Assembly: GCA_936432065.2 (NCBI GenBank) | Contig: OW386285.2 | Location: forward strand, 170,667,984 to 170,731,983 | Reading direction: 5' to 3' | Source of the DNA: Rutpela maculata | Taxonomy: Eukaryota > Arthropoda > Insecta > Coleoptera > Cerambycidae | DNA length: 64,000 bases | Shown here: positions 24,087 to 35,538 of the stretch, in pieces | How positions within the stretch are numbered: position 1 is the first letter of the stretch | Layout of the letters: the number at the start of each line of letters is the position of its first letter | Position numbers and translations under genes: made by a program | Notes under the pieces: model-generated | What the model saw: only the letters and a program-made list of their open reading frames with translations | Databases searched by the model: none | Told to the model about the DNA's origin: nothing

Positions 24087-26310
24087 AATCAAAAAAGGTG
24101 GAGGTAAGGTATAGTAGAGGTTTTTTTACGGTTATCGGCACTTTAGTAGGTCTAGTTTAAGAATCCGGTTGATGCCATTCTGGCACCCTTGGGCATTTTG
24201 AGATTAGATGGCGGCTTATCTAAGGTGTAATTTTTTAAAAATTAATTATTAATTTACCAAATGTCATTTTCTATGCTTTCCAAGTTCTAGAACACAAATC
24301 TAAGAAAGGGGCAATTACTTCTGTATTGCCCTATCAAAATATAAAATATCGATTGTGGGTGTTAAAAATAAATTCGATACAAAAAGAAAAACCTCAGAAA
24401 TACGATGCAATTATGTTTTACAGCGAATAATTCTCCCTTTATTTAATAATTTAATATTAAACTTTTTTCCGTAAGGAATTAAAAAGTTATTTTTAGCTTC
24501 TTACGGAAGAAAGTTAGGACATAATTTAGGCTTTTGTTTTTTGACAGTGACTCTCATTCAAATTATGGATGCGAGACACTCTTGAATAGCACGAGCTGAT
24601 TTTTTTTTAGATTACGTCTTAATCTTGTTAAGCTAACAAGTTTAAAAATAAATGTTTGTATTATTATTTTTTAACTTTTAAACATCATTTGGCGGTTATG
24701 GGGCTACAAACTAATCCTTTTCAGCTACAAAGCGGTGTGATACCTAAGAGGGCTGATCTAGAGATGCAACATGAAGAAGAGGATACCATTATGGAGCAGC
24801 ATGACAAGTGATGACACCGATGTTTTTGTCTTACTTGTATTTTATTATAATTTACTAGATTTGAAAAACGAGGTTTCTATGATTTCTTTTAAGTTACTGC
24901 GAGCCACCACAGATATTAGGGCCGCGGTTTATTTTTCTTTTTGGCATAAAGGCCGAAGCCATACAGCTAGCCACAGAAAGGTCCACGGTTTTAAAACACC
25001 AACAAATCATACCATATTTACCAACAGCACATTCTTTATCTGGTTGCGGCACGGTAGCTCAGTACCATGAGATTGAAAAAAAAAGGTCATTAAATATTTA
25101 ACGGATGGTAGGGTTTTAACGCATTTGAGTCTATTAAACAGCAATATTGAAAATGTTTTTCAAGAATGTACATCTTTTGTAGCTTCGTGTTATGGAGTAA
25201 ACAGTGCTAGCAAAATGACTGATGTTAGAACTTCTCTATGGTCTAAAAAAGTGGAACAAGCCCAACTAAAAGCTCCGCCATTTTCTGCTCTTCCACCAAC
25301 TACTGAATGTCTTCAAAGAAACGTAAAAAGGGCACATTTCCAAACATTTTAGTGGTTGTCTGTAATGGACTTCTTTTAGCCAAATATAGATGCCACTCAA
25401 TATGGGTGGCAGGCTGACGAGGATAAAATGGAATTACATCTAATCACCTTGCCAAAAAAGATTCAAATTGTTCCAATTATATTTTGGCATTAGCAAAATG
25501 TTCATGCAAATCAATAGATCCGTGTAACACAACACGATGCGGCTACGTGGCTAATGGCTTGTCATGCATTTTAATGTGCAATTGTCTACAACTAAGCACA
25601 GAACATTATTGCCAGAATCCTCATGCGAGAATTTCTGAAAATATAACTTCTGACAGTGAAGATTCCGAAGAAGATTAAATGTTGATTTTGACTTTTCGTT
25701 GTTTACAGATTTTACAATAAGAATTAAAAAAAAAAAAACAAAAAAATTAAGTAAATCATAAAGAAATATGAAATGAAAAAAGGATGATCAAGCCTTTCCA
25801 CCCAAAAAATACAGAATATTAAGTTTACGTTTGTTTAATTTTTTTAAAACCTTACTTGTTTTGAGCTAGTAGGAGCTTTTAACCAGTGTTTTTAAAATGT
25901 CAGTCAACTTGCTCACGCATACCACTTTTAAGGATATGATGTTATTTATCCGTATTCTTAAAGCCTAACTTGATTATACAACAAAACTAGGTACTAGTTT
26001 CTTTTTCTTCAAAAATTAATTTATTCTCCGAATCAGTCACCCTCTTAATAAAGCAAATTAGCAACACTTAAAGATTACATCCTACATTATCTTTAATCTT
26101 AAAAACATATAAACGACGTGTCACACACCCATGTAATGAAATATTTGGAAAAATCTTTTTTTTTTCACTATAAGCCAGTCGCCATCTTCAATATCTCAAA
26201 ATGCCCAAGGGTGCCGAAGTGGCATCAATCAGAATCGTAATGTTGATCCTTTGAAGAACCAAAAACAGCCAAAAAACCTTTACTATATCCTACTACCTAT
26301 TATTTTTTGA
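24087..26310. mobile_element. 2.2 kb element with about 140-bp inverted ends around a decayed ORF
   Basis: Bases 24087-24222 match the reverse complement of 26171-26310. The best block is GGCACCCTTGGGCATTTTGAGAT with GATGCCA upstream. Between them lies a broken plus-strand ORF (24750-25678) with the C-terminal features of an unclassified transposon protein. ORF plus inverted ends argues for a once autonomous cut-and-paste element. No target duplication could be confirmed and the superfamily is not recognisable to me. Confidence 0.7.
24750..25678 (+). pseudogene. Decayed C-terminal part of an unclassified transposon protein
   Basis: In one frame EEEDTIMEQH precedes a break. Then DDTDVFVLLVFYYNLLDLKN is read from about 24814, and IIPYLPTAHSLSGCGTVAQY from 25008 in another frame, where relatives usually have ...AHxLxGCDT. 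Next comes a helical stretch (25125-25352) with SDVR-like MTDVRTSLW and LPPTTECLQRNVKRAH. A Cys-rich tail follows (25484-25600): CSCKSIDPCNTTRCGY... then CILMCNC, ending in acidic residues DSEDSEED. This order (DxDV motif, A-H-x-L-x-G-C, Cys-rich zinc-like tail) matches a repetitive but unnamed protein family I recall from insect genomes. I cannot assign a catalytic mechanism. At least three frameshifts or stops make this copy inactive. Confidence 0.6.
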
Positions 26311-26899
26311 TTTTTTTGTGTTAATAATAATTCTTACCGAGTTATATTAACACCATATTTCTATATCTTACTAAAGCAACTTAAAAATGATAAAAAATAT
26401 TACCGAAAAGTTGGCAAATTAATTAAACGTGTGTGAAAATAACAATATTTAGCGATATTCTAGTCATTATCGTTTACACTGACGAGTCCGTCTCAATGGT
26501 TATGTGAATAGTTAAGAGTATGAGAATTTGGCCGATAGAAAACATTCATCAATATAATGAAACAGTTCTGTATCCGGTCAAAGGGGCTTCTGGGTGATAA
26601 TTTTGCGGAGATAAATTTACTTCAGCTTCTTTGATCAAAACATGAATGTGAATTTACAATACGCTTCTATTAGCCTGTAACACCTGTAACATTGTAAGCA
26701 AATCTTACAACTTCTAATTATTGTCGTATCGATTTGAAAATTTGCAAACTTGTGCAATTCTGGAAACAATACAATAATATGATACCAAAAACCGTGTTTT
26801 TCGGTTTTTTAAACTATAATTTTATATTTGGACCCTGCTACCATTATCCTGGCGCATTCGCCATTTTCTTAAAATTAAAGGTTAAATATATTATTGCTA
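26311..26899. other. No gene recognised
   Basis: AT-rich. The word CTGACGAGTCC at about 26480 superficially resembles part of a hammerhead core but lacks the rest (see rejected items). Confidence 0.35.
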
Positions 26900-28160
26900 C
26901 TACTGTACCATAACACAGCCACACAAAAAAAAGTTCTGTGCAGCGGATCAAATTATATGGATATGGTGTATTTTTCGACGCTGAATCCGAATCCGTGGTC
27001 AAAAAAATCTATAGTGTCAGTTTTGTTTTTTAGTCAAAAACATCCCTTAAATTGGTGTAAAATCATAGAAATAATGTAATAACTCTTAATGGAGTGTGAA
27101 AAATGGATTGAGATGTTTTGTAATCGAGAGTAGAGAATATAAATTCGAGCCGCAGTAGGCTATTTCTATAAATTAAACCGAAATCCGCCCTTATGGGGGA
27201 GTGAAAACTACCGCTAAAACTCAAAAAGACGAAGGTGAGTATAAATAACATGTACAAAGGCCAAATTTTTGTATCTCTTAGTGCAAAATATTTGACTGTG
27301 GTGCGACAACCAGCCATTACTCTCGAAGGGTAGAGACTCAATCCTATGGAAGCTTAAAACTACCCCCACCCTCATAGGTTTCAAAACGGGAAAAAAAATT
27401 CAGGCAGGGTGAACCAATATGGAGTAAATTCATTCCAACCACCAATACATGACTAGAGACTACCCTTAAATGGTGGTAAGAGCTACCCCCATGCTGAAAT
27501 GTTACATATTATTATGGGTGCTATTAAAATTCGGAAAGGGTCAAATACTTGTAGCTCATTGTGCCAAATATAAAAATCTGGTACGACAACCACCCAATCT
27601 TTTTAATAAGGTTGAAAATCATCCCTATTGGGGTGGGGGTAAAAACTACCCCCCACATACGGACGGAAGTAGATAGACGAAAATTTAGTTAATTTAGGTA
27701 TATAGCTTACATAAATAGAAAAAATTGGTTACTGAAGAGATAACCTCTTATATCTATGACTAAAAAAAAGAAAGGAAAACCACGGAAAAGATATTTTGAA
27801 GATAAGAGCGAAAAATCATAAGAAAAGAAATTATTTGGATTGATGGTCGAAAGTATGATATAAATTGGAAAAAGAATAGCTTTACACAGGTTAAAAGATA
27901 GATAGATTGATAAATGTTAAGATAAAACAGTTGGTATAATAAATAAAACACAACTGGTTAATGCTTAATATATGAATTTACTCCATTTTTATCTACCCTG
28001 CCTAAAACTACAAATGCCTGAATTTTTGTTCCAGGATATTAGAAGTAATGAAATCCGTCCGTCAGTGGGGGTAGTTTTTACCCCTCCCCCCAATAGGGTA
28101 ATTTTCAACCTCATTAAGACTTGTATATTTGGCACGATGAGCTACAAGTGTTTGACCCTT

Positions 28161-28906
28161 CGATTAAAGAACTTATATCTAGATACATAATGGCATTACT
28201 TTGTGTGATCCCGAAAGATTCACAATCTAAGGCACTTCTTCCCATAAGTTCTTGATTGACTAGTCGATCTGTTCGCGACCGATTCGGACACCATCGGTTC
28301 AGTTTGATTATCATAATCTCAGTTTGACACTTTTGACAGTATATCCGCCATTAATGTTAATAAGCGTTTTTCGTGTTTTTCCATCAAAATGTGGTGAAGA
28401 AGTCTTTTTATTTTAAGTTGTGATTTGCTCAATACCTAAATAATATTCTCTATTCATATTTACACAGTTTAGTGACAATATATTTAGTGCAAATAAATAG
28501 TGAAATGCTGTGTCGTTTGCAGAAAGCAGTTTAGAAAAGAAGAAAATCGATCGTTCCATAGTCGTAACATGATGAAGTTCAGTTTACAGTTGTAAAGTAA
28601 ATAGCAATTAAATTTTAATATCCTTTCAATACATATTTATCTTACTGTTTTATCTTACTGTAATATCGTATGCCTACATCACGTTATATAAAGCGCCGGT
28701 AATGCAGGAATTGCAATAGTTCATTATAATGAAAATATTTACCATTCTACACATTTTCTGAATACACAACGCCACTGTTGCCTATGGGATGTGATGTTCA
28801 TCTATTCTTTTTAATGGACATATAATGTGACTATGTTAGGAGCAAACAAGGTACCTAGTGAAAAGATAGCCTGTTATGTATCTAGATATAAGTTCTTTAA
28901 TCGGAG
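28161..28906. mobile_element. 746-bp element with 30-bp TIRs, possibly P/THAP-type
   Basis: CGATTAAAGAACTTATATC and the next 11 bp at the left are repeated inverted at the right (28873-28903). GTTTGACCCTT is present on both sides (28150-28160 and 28907-28917). Since the TIR edge could be up to 3 bp further out, the duplication could be 8-11 bp. The matching left arm of the host foldback (27530-27545) shows the uninterrupted target, confirming an insertion. An internal THAP-like start exon relic and TIRs of about 30 bp recall P-superfamily elements, but the end sequence alone does not prove it. Confidence 0.75.
28499..28582 (+). pseudogene. Possible THAP-domain N-terminus relic
   Basis: Read from a GTG in place of ATG at about 28500, the frame gives VKCCVVCRKQFRKEENRSFH before breaking down. 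THAP domains typically start M-x-CC-x2-4-C and then have a SFHRFP-like motif about 12 residues on. The CC..C spacing and SFH match; the downstream HxxC half is absent. THAP domains are the DNA-binding part of P-element-type transposases, which fits the surrounding TIR element. It could also be chance in a short stretch. Confidence 0.45.
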
Positions 28907-29154
28907 GTTTGACCCTTTCCGAATTTTAATAGCATATATGCATCATTTGAGCATGGGAGTGACTCTTACTAAGGGTAGACTCTAGTCATGTGTCGGTGGT
29001 AGGAACGAATCCACTCCATATTTGTTCACCCTGCTTAACACTATAAAAGCCTCAATTTTTTTTCCGTTCTGAAACCTATGAGGGGTGGGGATCAACCCTG
29101 CATAGGGTTGATTCTCTACCCTTTGAGAGTAATGGCTGGTTGTCGCACCAGAGT

Positions 29155-29232
29155 CGAGGGTTAAGTGGAAGAGCGCCTTACAAGCGAATTTCGCCCTAAA
29201 TAAAGACCTGTTATTATTATTATTATTATATT
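29155..29232 (+). repeat. Short retroposon 3' tail with (TTA)n
   Basis: The right arm of the giant foldback contains about 70 bp absent from the left arm. The insert ends TAAATAAAGACCTG followed by a (TTA)n run at 29209-29230, as expected for a 5'-truncated LINE or SINE end. Confidence 0.55.
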
Positions 29233-29670
29233 TTGCACTAAGATATACAAAAATTTGGCCTTTGCACATGTCATTCACACTCACCTGCGTATTTTGAGTT
29301 TTAGTGGTAATTTTTACGCCTGATAAGGGCGGATTTCGGTTTAATTCATAGAAATAGCTTACTGTGGCTCAAATTTGTATTCTCTACTCTCGACTACAAA
29401 ACATCTACCATTTTTCACACTTCATTAAGAGTTATTACATTATTTCTATGATTTTACACCATTTTAAGGGATGTTTTGACTAGAAAATAAAACTGACACA
29501 TAGATTTTTTTTAATTACGGATTCGGATTCAGCGTCGAAAAATACACCATATCCATATAATTTGGTCCGCTGCACAGAACCTTTTTTTTTGTGTGGCTGT
29601 GTAATTTTTGCTACAGTATTTTAGCTGTGTGGCTTTGGTTACATATTGTGAACAGGAGGTCGTGGGTGGC

Positions 29671-29823
29671 GCACTAAAAAGTTAAAAATAATTATTAAAA
29701 ATTAAATTTAAAAGCGTAGGTAACTACATTACATTTTGTTCATTATGCCTAGAACACTATATAAGTGCACCCCACGCTTTTAAATTTAATTACCTAATAA
29801 TTATTTTTAATTTTTTAATGTGC
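29671..29823. repeat. Foldback with about 50-bp arms
   Basis: Bases 29671-29720 pair with 29774-29823. Both arms contain TTAAAAATAATTATT and AATTTAAAAGCGT. The loop is about 53 bp. Confidence 0.8.
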
Positions 29824-30169
29824 TACTCATAAAAGCGTGTTTTTTAGTTTTTACACTATAATTTATTACATTCAAATCATATTGAAACCGTTTATTCAGC
29901 AATTATACGATGATAATATTTTCAGCAGGATAAAGCTACATTAGGCACCACGCACATCACACCACAAACAACTTTTTAAGATAATTTTACGGCGATAGAA
30001 TAGTGGACCGAAGTTCATCGCCATCCCCTCCTTCCGATATCGCTCTTATTCGATTTCTTCCTTACTCGAAAAATCTGGTTTATCGGGACAATTTTCAAAA
30101 TCTCGAACAATTGTGGGATTAAATTTCTGAAGAAATCGAGATAATGACTCCAGCAGTATCGCACAATGT

Positions 30170-30365
30170 GCGGGGGATCGGTAGCTCAGTGGTTGGCACG
30201 TCTAGTCTAGCGTACCTAGTGAAGTGGGTTTTAGTTCGACGCAACGAAACAATTTTTAATAGTATATTATCCACAGGAAGTGGTTCGGATTCAAACTTAA
30301 ACTGTACGGCCCCGGTAAAGGAGATTTATTCAAAAAAAAATCTAGATCTTCTAGACTCAAGAGGT
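30170..30365 (+). mobile_element. tRNA-derived SINE-like head
   Basis: GGTAGCTCAGTGGTTGGC (A box) is followed about 35 bp later by GGGTTTTAGTTCGACGC, a degenerate B box. The stretch cannot fold as a full tRNA cloverleaf with a proper acceptor stem. The following 120 bp ends in A-rich sequence. A related head (GGTGGCTCAGTGGTTAGC, then the same CGTCTAG phrase) lies at 59655. Pol III promoter remnants of a SINE family are the simplest reading. Confidence 0.6.
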
Positions 30366-31550
30366 TAATTGAGATGACATGGAAGGCGGTTAAAATATAT
30401 TTGAAGGAGCGAGAGTATATTTGTCTACAGAGTGAGGAGCAGTATTTCAAGCAATTGTGACTTACTTAGTGCTTAAATTATCCAATAGACATAAAGTTGA
30501 AATTAGAGTAAATTTTTGAGAACCTACCCAGCGTTTTGTTTTATGTTCATTACAACATCTTTTTCCGTACTTCTTTTCTAATCCAAACTTAATTTAACAT
30601 TCATTTTGAGATGACAACGAAATTATAATAGTAATATTCTAATCACAGACATGCGTTTGAATATTTACAGGACCCCTTGATCATGTCATTTGTTGATTTT
30701 TTCGGTGTAAGCTTTGCTAGTTTCGTGACACTCAGATATCTATCAACTTAACAGCACGTATCAGGATAAATGTCAGGGACGATTCTACAAAGCAACAGAA
30801 ATCGAAAAATGGTTCCTCATTTTGGCATCAGCTACCTAATTAGCGACTGGTGGAAAAACATTTTAAAGTTTCTACCCAAGTAATAATTCTACGTCTTTCG
30901 ATATTGCGATTGGCAAGCTGACGTCGGAATTTGACATAGTCGCAACGTTATTTCAATCCATATAATATGCATTAATTTAGGGAATGTAATTCAGTTGGTT
31001 CGACATTGGAATCCACTCCAATTGAGTCTGAATTAAAGCACTAATATACTAATAATTACAACACACATCTACAAGTAAAATAATGGAACCTTATGACTCC
31101 AATTATTTATGGAGATTTATAGTTCATATATGGGGTAGCGTAATAATACTAATAATGCTTAAATATTACCTATTAATTTAAGAGATTTTTATGAGCAAGT
31201 TTCAGCAATTCGATGAGTGCACAACCTAAACAAAGTGCACTTTTCTGATAAATATGGTAAGAGGCAAAAATATAGCCCTCAATAATAATGTATATTTAAA
31301 CAAAAATGATTAACTTTATTAATGAAGCAGGTGTAAGCGAAAATAAGGTTAGTTTATTTTCGCAATTTGTTTAATTTTGTGATATCTTTGGAAAACTGTG
31401 AACTTCAGTACTGGAACAAACTCCCTTAAACACGTTGTTAGGTAATTCTAGAGAAGTTAATGTAAATTATGAAGTTGGTATTTACGTGGTAAGTTTTCCT
31501 AGATAGACTAATGGTTGGAAGACTTTTAGAAAAGTACAGATACCTCTACC
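30366..31550. other. No gene recognised
   Basis: Only short chance frames and AT-rich sequence were seen. Confidence 0.4.
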
Positions 31551-31965
31551 TTTAATTGAAGACCTAAGTGGATAAAGGTGTTATGTCGCATTTAAAAAAA
31601 AATTACTTTATGCAATTCTTGAACACCCCTGATATAGATTTAACACCCAAAAAACGGTGAATTCTAAATTTGTAATATTTTATAGAAACTTTTTAATTAT
31701 AAAGGCGCCATGTCATACATACAACCAGTAATTTTAGTGGATGTACACAGTTTTGGACAGAAAAATTTAGTTTCATAACAGCTTGATATTGTTCTTTAAT
31801 ATCAGTGTAAACAAAAGAACATAACCCAAAATTATATATTTTATGAGGTATTATTTATTTGAATCGAAGACAAAATAAATAAGTTCCAACTCAAAACCGT
31901 TTTATTTAATTTACTCACACAAAGTGTGACATAACACCTTTATCCACTTAGGTCTTCAATTGAAA
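31551..31965. mobile_element. MITE of about 0.4 kb with 32-bp TIRs
   Basis: TTGAAGACCTAAGTGGATA and the following GGTGTTATGTC near the left end (31555-31586) are repeated inverted at 31930-31961. The interior is AT-rich and non-coding. Both edges are TTYAATTGAA-like, so the exact edge and target duplication are ambiguous. Confidence 0.85.
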
Positions 31966-33454
31966 CTGTGCAATTTATATGGAATAACTTTGACGTGTGG
32001 CCAGCATAACGTCAGCATAACGTCAGCCAATTGTGGAATAAGAGCCTAACCATATGTGGTTAATTACCGAGGTGAAATCAAAGTTTTCTAACATACCACA
32101 TATGATTAGTATAATTAACCAACGTCTAATAAAAGTTAATCGATGACTAAAACTGCTTTACGAAGCCGCTACAAACGTCGTCCCGTCAGTTTAGTACTTA
32201 TTATTTAGGTCGTTGCTCAACCGCATTTTACGCCAATGTTCATTGATATTGCAAAAACAGTCAGACGTCAGAAAAATTTTAATTGGTCTCTGATACTTTG
32301 AGAGTAATTAAACCAACTTTGTTGCAATTATGCTTCTCAGATTCAAAATAAAATACGGATCAACATTCCAGAAGCTAATTCTATGTGTTATATCCGCTAT
32401 TACATCAGCGATGTGTTTTGGATTAGATGTACCTCGCTCGCACTTGCAATGATAATTGTATAATTATTCTCACATTTGACTCAGTGGCTGATTCTGCAAG
32501 TATAATAGTTGTGTGCGGAATTAGTTTAGTGCTATACCAATACGAATCACTTGTACCTATTATTTTGAATTTTTCTTGTGCTATGAGAAAATCAACTTAT
32601 TTTTAAAAAAACTGTGAAAAGGATCTTACAGAATATTCAATAATTATATAAAAACTATACACCGTCAAAGAATATAATGTTTACATTTAACTAAATCATA
32701 ACTTCATGTTACTCTTGTTAACAAGGTCCAAGAGTTTGAAGATCCATGTAATCTGAGTTCAAAGTGTTATTTAGCTTATATTTGTATATATGCCCCTAAT
32801 CACTGTGATTAAAACCTGTTCTTGTGAAGACCATCATTTATTTCCGGTCTGTCAATTCTGATGATAAATTGGACAGGTTTTTAATTTTTACCTACTTCCA
32901 TGTTAAATAATAATTCGGTATTATGTGTATGCAAGCTACTATGCCCTGAAAGGGAAAAGAGCTGGGTACTTTAAATTGGTATTTATAGTGGAGTGCTCTT
33001 AGACGAAAAAAGCATGTTATTATTTTAAGACCAAAATTATGAAAAAATCTATAAGTAATTAATAAAAATTTTATATCAAAGTTTAAATATTATTAGATAG
33101 GTTATTATTAGTATCAATTTGAAAGTGCATTTTAAATAAAAAAATGTATATCTATTATGATAAAATCACAATATGTAGGAAAGCGTTAAAAAAGCAGCAT
33201 AAATGAAATTCTACATTTCTACTTCATTTTTACGATAGCTAAACTAAAAAAAGCAAAATAGTGCAAAAGTTATGAAACCTATCCCTCCCCGTTTTCGAGG
33301 GTGCTGAATACGACTAATAGGGTGAAAAAGTTTTTAGTCATGTGCACCCTTTGAAACGGCCAAAAACCACCCACTTTTGCTTATTTCTCATATAACAGCT
33401 TGGCATCGACTACTTTTGCAGGGATTCTTCGTTGTTTCATATGGATATAAGTGA
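31966..33454. other. No gene; diverged repeat at 33290-33420
   Basis: CCCGTTTTCGAGGGTG and GCCAAAAACCACCC at 33290-33380 recur in diverged form at 49470-49550, on the other side of copy 2. Elsewhere a weak hairpin lies around AACCATATGTGGTTAATTA (32048). No coding family. Confidence 0.45.
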
Positions 33455-33766
33455 CCTAGCAAACATAAATATATAGCATATACGTAAATGCTACGTAAAC
33501 TAAGTTTCGCAGAAGTAACGTGCTATGTAAAATGTGACGCATAATCATATCTGCATACTCTGCGAAATGTCAGCAACATGTGCATATGATTTTTACATAG
33601 TGAAGAGGTAACACTGTGAACTCACGGTATGGAACAAAGGACATAGCGTATATGTATATTCAACCACTTGCTATGTAAAGCATACGTAACTAATTTTATC
33701 TCTTTATGATGTAGCATATATGTATATTCAACGACTTGATAGTGACCTTACGCTACGTACCTAACT

Positions 33767-34314
33767 TATATACTTTTTATCTCTTTATGATGTAGCATAT
33801 ATATATTTTATCTACCTACCATATGTTCAAAATAGCATATCCCAGCACTTTTTAAATATTGATACTACACAATTGGATTTTTAAAGTTAGATATATGAAT
33901 AAAGTTCCTTATAAGTTATACAGAAAATTATATTTCTAGAGAAAATTACCGAAATTGTCACCAAGTTTTATTTTTAAGTCGGATACCTTATTTAGAGAGC
34001 CGAGTAGTTTTATATTTTGAACGAAAATTTTTTTGTAAAAAATGGTTATATTTAAAATATAAAACTATCTAACTTTCTAATAATGTTCAGAGGTATTTTA
34101 CTTAAAAATAAAAGTTGACGTCTCCTCCAGTTATTTCCTATAGAATATCAATTTTTCTGGACAATTCATGAGGAATTTAGATTCATATATTTAACTCCAA
34201 GAATTCAGTTCTCTAGTATCAATATTTAAAAAGTACTATAGAGTACTATTTTAAACATTATGGTAGGTATATAAAACAAATACATGCTACATCAGAAAGA
34301 GATAAAAAGTATAT
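33767..34314. repeat. Foldback inside copy 2
   Basis: This is the counterpart of 11154-11702, with the same long arms. Confidence 0.75.
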
Positions 34315-34818
34315 AATGCAAGATATGTTTGTCTGATTTGTCAACATATATTAGATTAGGAAAGATTATCGAATTGAATGACAGTTTAAACTAAGTTAAT
34401 TAGTATCAACAAAGTTTCAATTCCATCTTAATTTCTGCATATCCCAGTAGGTAAACCAGGCATTAGGCGTTGTCCTCGACGTTGTCATCTATATGTTCTT
34501 CAGAAAGCAGCTATACGATATTTTTTCTTCTCCAATGATGTATACCCACCTACCTACCTTGCCTTGCATTCCTAGTAAAGCTCAAATTTCATTTAATTTA
34601 TTTTATTAACTGTTGATTTAGAAGAGATTAATGCTAGTGTCTTTTGTGTAACTAATCTATATTCAAGTTAACTAAGTATCTATAATAAGTGTTAAGCATT
34701 TCTCGGGTCGTTTCTGATTGTACTCGTTCTTTGGACAGCCTTCGTCACTCTGACATTTGCTACTTGAACATCAGGTACACAACCTGTGAAAATAATTGAA
34801 ATATTAGTCTATTTCATA

Positions 34819-35538
34819 TACGAGGTGCACCATTTAAAACTCCCCAGGCTTGTAATTTTCTTATTTTTTAAAGCACATCAAACTGTAGATATTTTTAAAG
34901 CATTTAAAAAAATTTTTTTTTGAAAAAATTGTTAAGAAAAAAATCTTAATTTCCTTGAATATTTTTTTACGTCACCCTGTACATGAAATGCGTGAATGTT
35001 TTCTTATAAAGGTTTTAATTAGCTTCAATTTATATTATTACGTCATATTCGAAATTCTTTTTGGTTTTAGAGAAAGGAATTAAAAACACACCAAACTGAT
35101 TTTTTTTTTAAATTACTTTGAAAGGAATGTAAATAATAATTTTATGCTTTATCTGAAAAAGACATATCACAAACAATATTCAGCGTAATAAAACAGTAAC
35201 AAAAAATAAATTTTTTTTTTAAAACTAACATTTAAAATGTACTGAGTAGGAAATTGCAAATTTTTTATTTTTTAAGTTTTTTTATTTTAATAACATAAAT
35301 TGAAGCTAATTAAAACCTGTATAAGAAAACAATAACACAGTCCATGTACAGGGTGAGATAAAAAAATATTCAAAGAAATCAAGTTTCCTTTCTTAACCAT
35401 TCAAAAAAAAAAATTAATCACTCTGTATGGATATTTAAAGGCTTTAAAAATGTCTACAAGTTGATGTGCCCAACATGGTCATCGCTTCGAAAATAAGAAA
35501 GTTACAAGTCTGGGGAGTTTTAAGTGGCTCATCCTGTA
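34819..35538. mobile_element. Mariner-type foldback MITE nested in copy 2
   Basis: This is the counterpart of 12103-12807, beginning TACGAGGTGCACC and ending CTCATCCTGTA, with TA on each side. Being at the same site as in copy 1, it is inherited and not an independent insertion. Confidence 0.75.

Larger units (their letters stand above)
26900..29630. mobile_element. Giant foldback element, arms about 0.75 kb
   Basis: The left arm 26900-27667 is the reverse complement of 28051-29630, once two inserts in the right arm are discounted (28161-28906, and about 29155-29232). The ends carry ACACAGCCACACAAAAAAA. The loop is about 380 bp. Repeated phrases such as ACTACCCCCA and GGGGTGGGG recur within each arm, so the arms themselves arose by internal duplication. 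No coding capacity. A fragment of the same terminus lies at 57140-57235. Confidence 0.85.

Noticed and set aside
26475..26500. Hammerhead ribozyme core (CTGACGAGTCC)
   Set aside because: No matching stem II return strand or GAAA core follows.
30170..30245. Functional tRNA gene
   Set aside because: A and B boxes are recognisable, but acceptor and T arms do not pair; a SINE head fits better.
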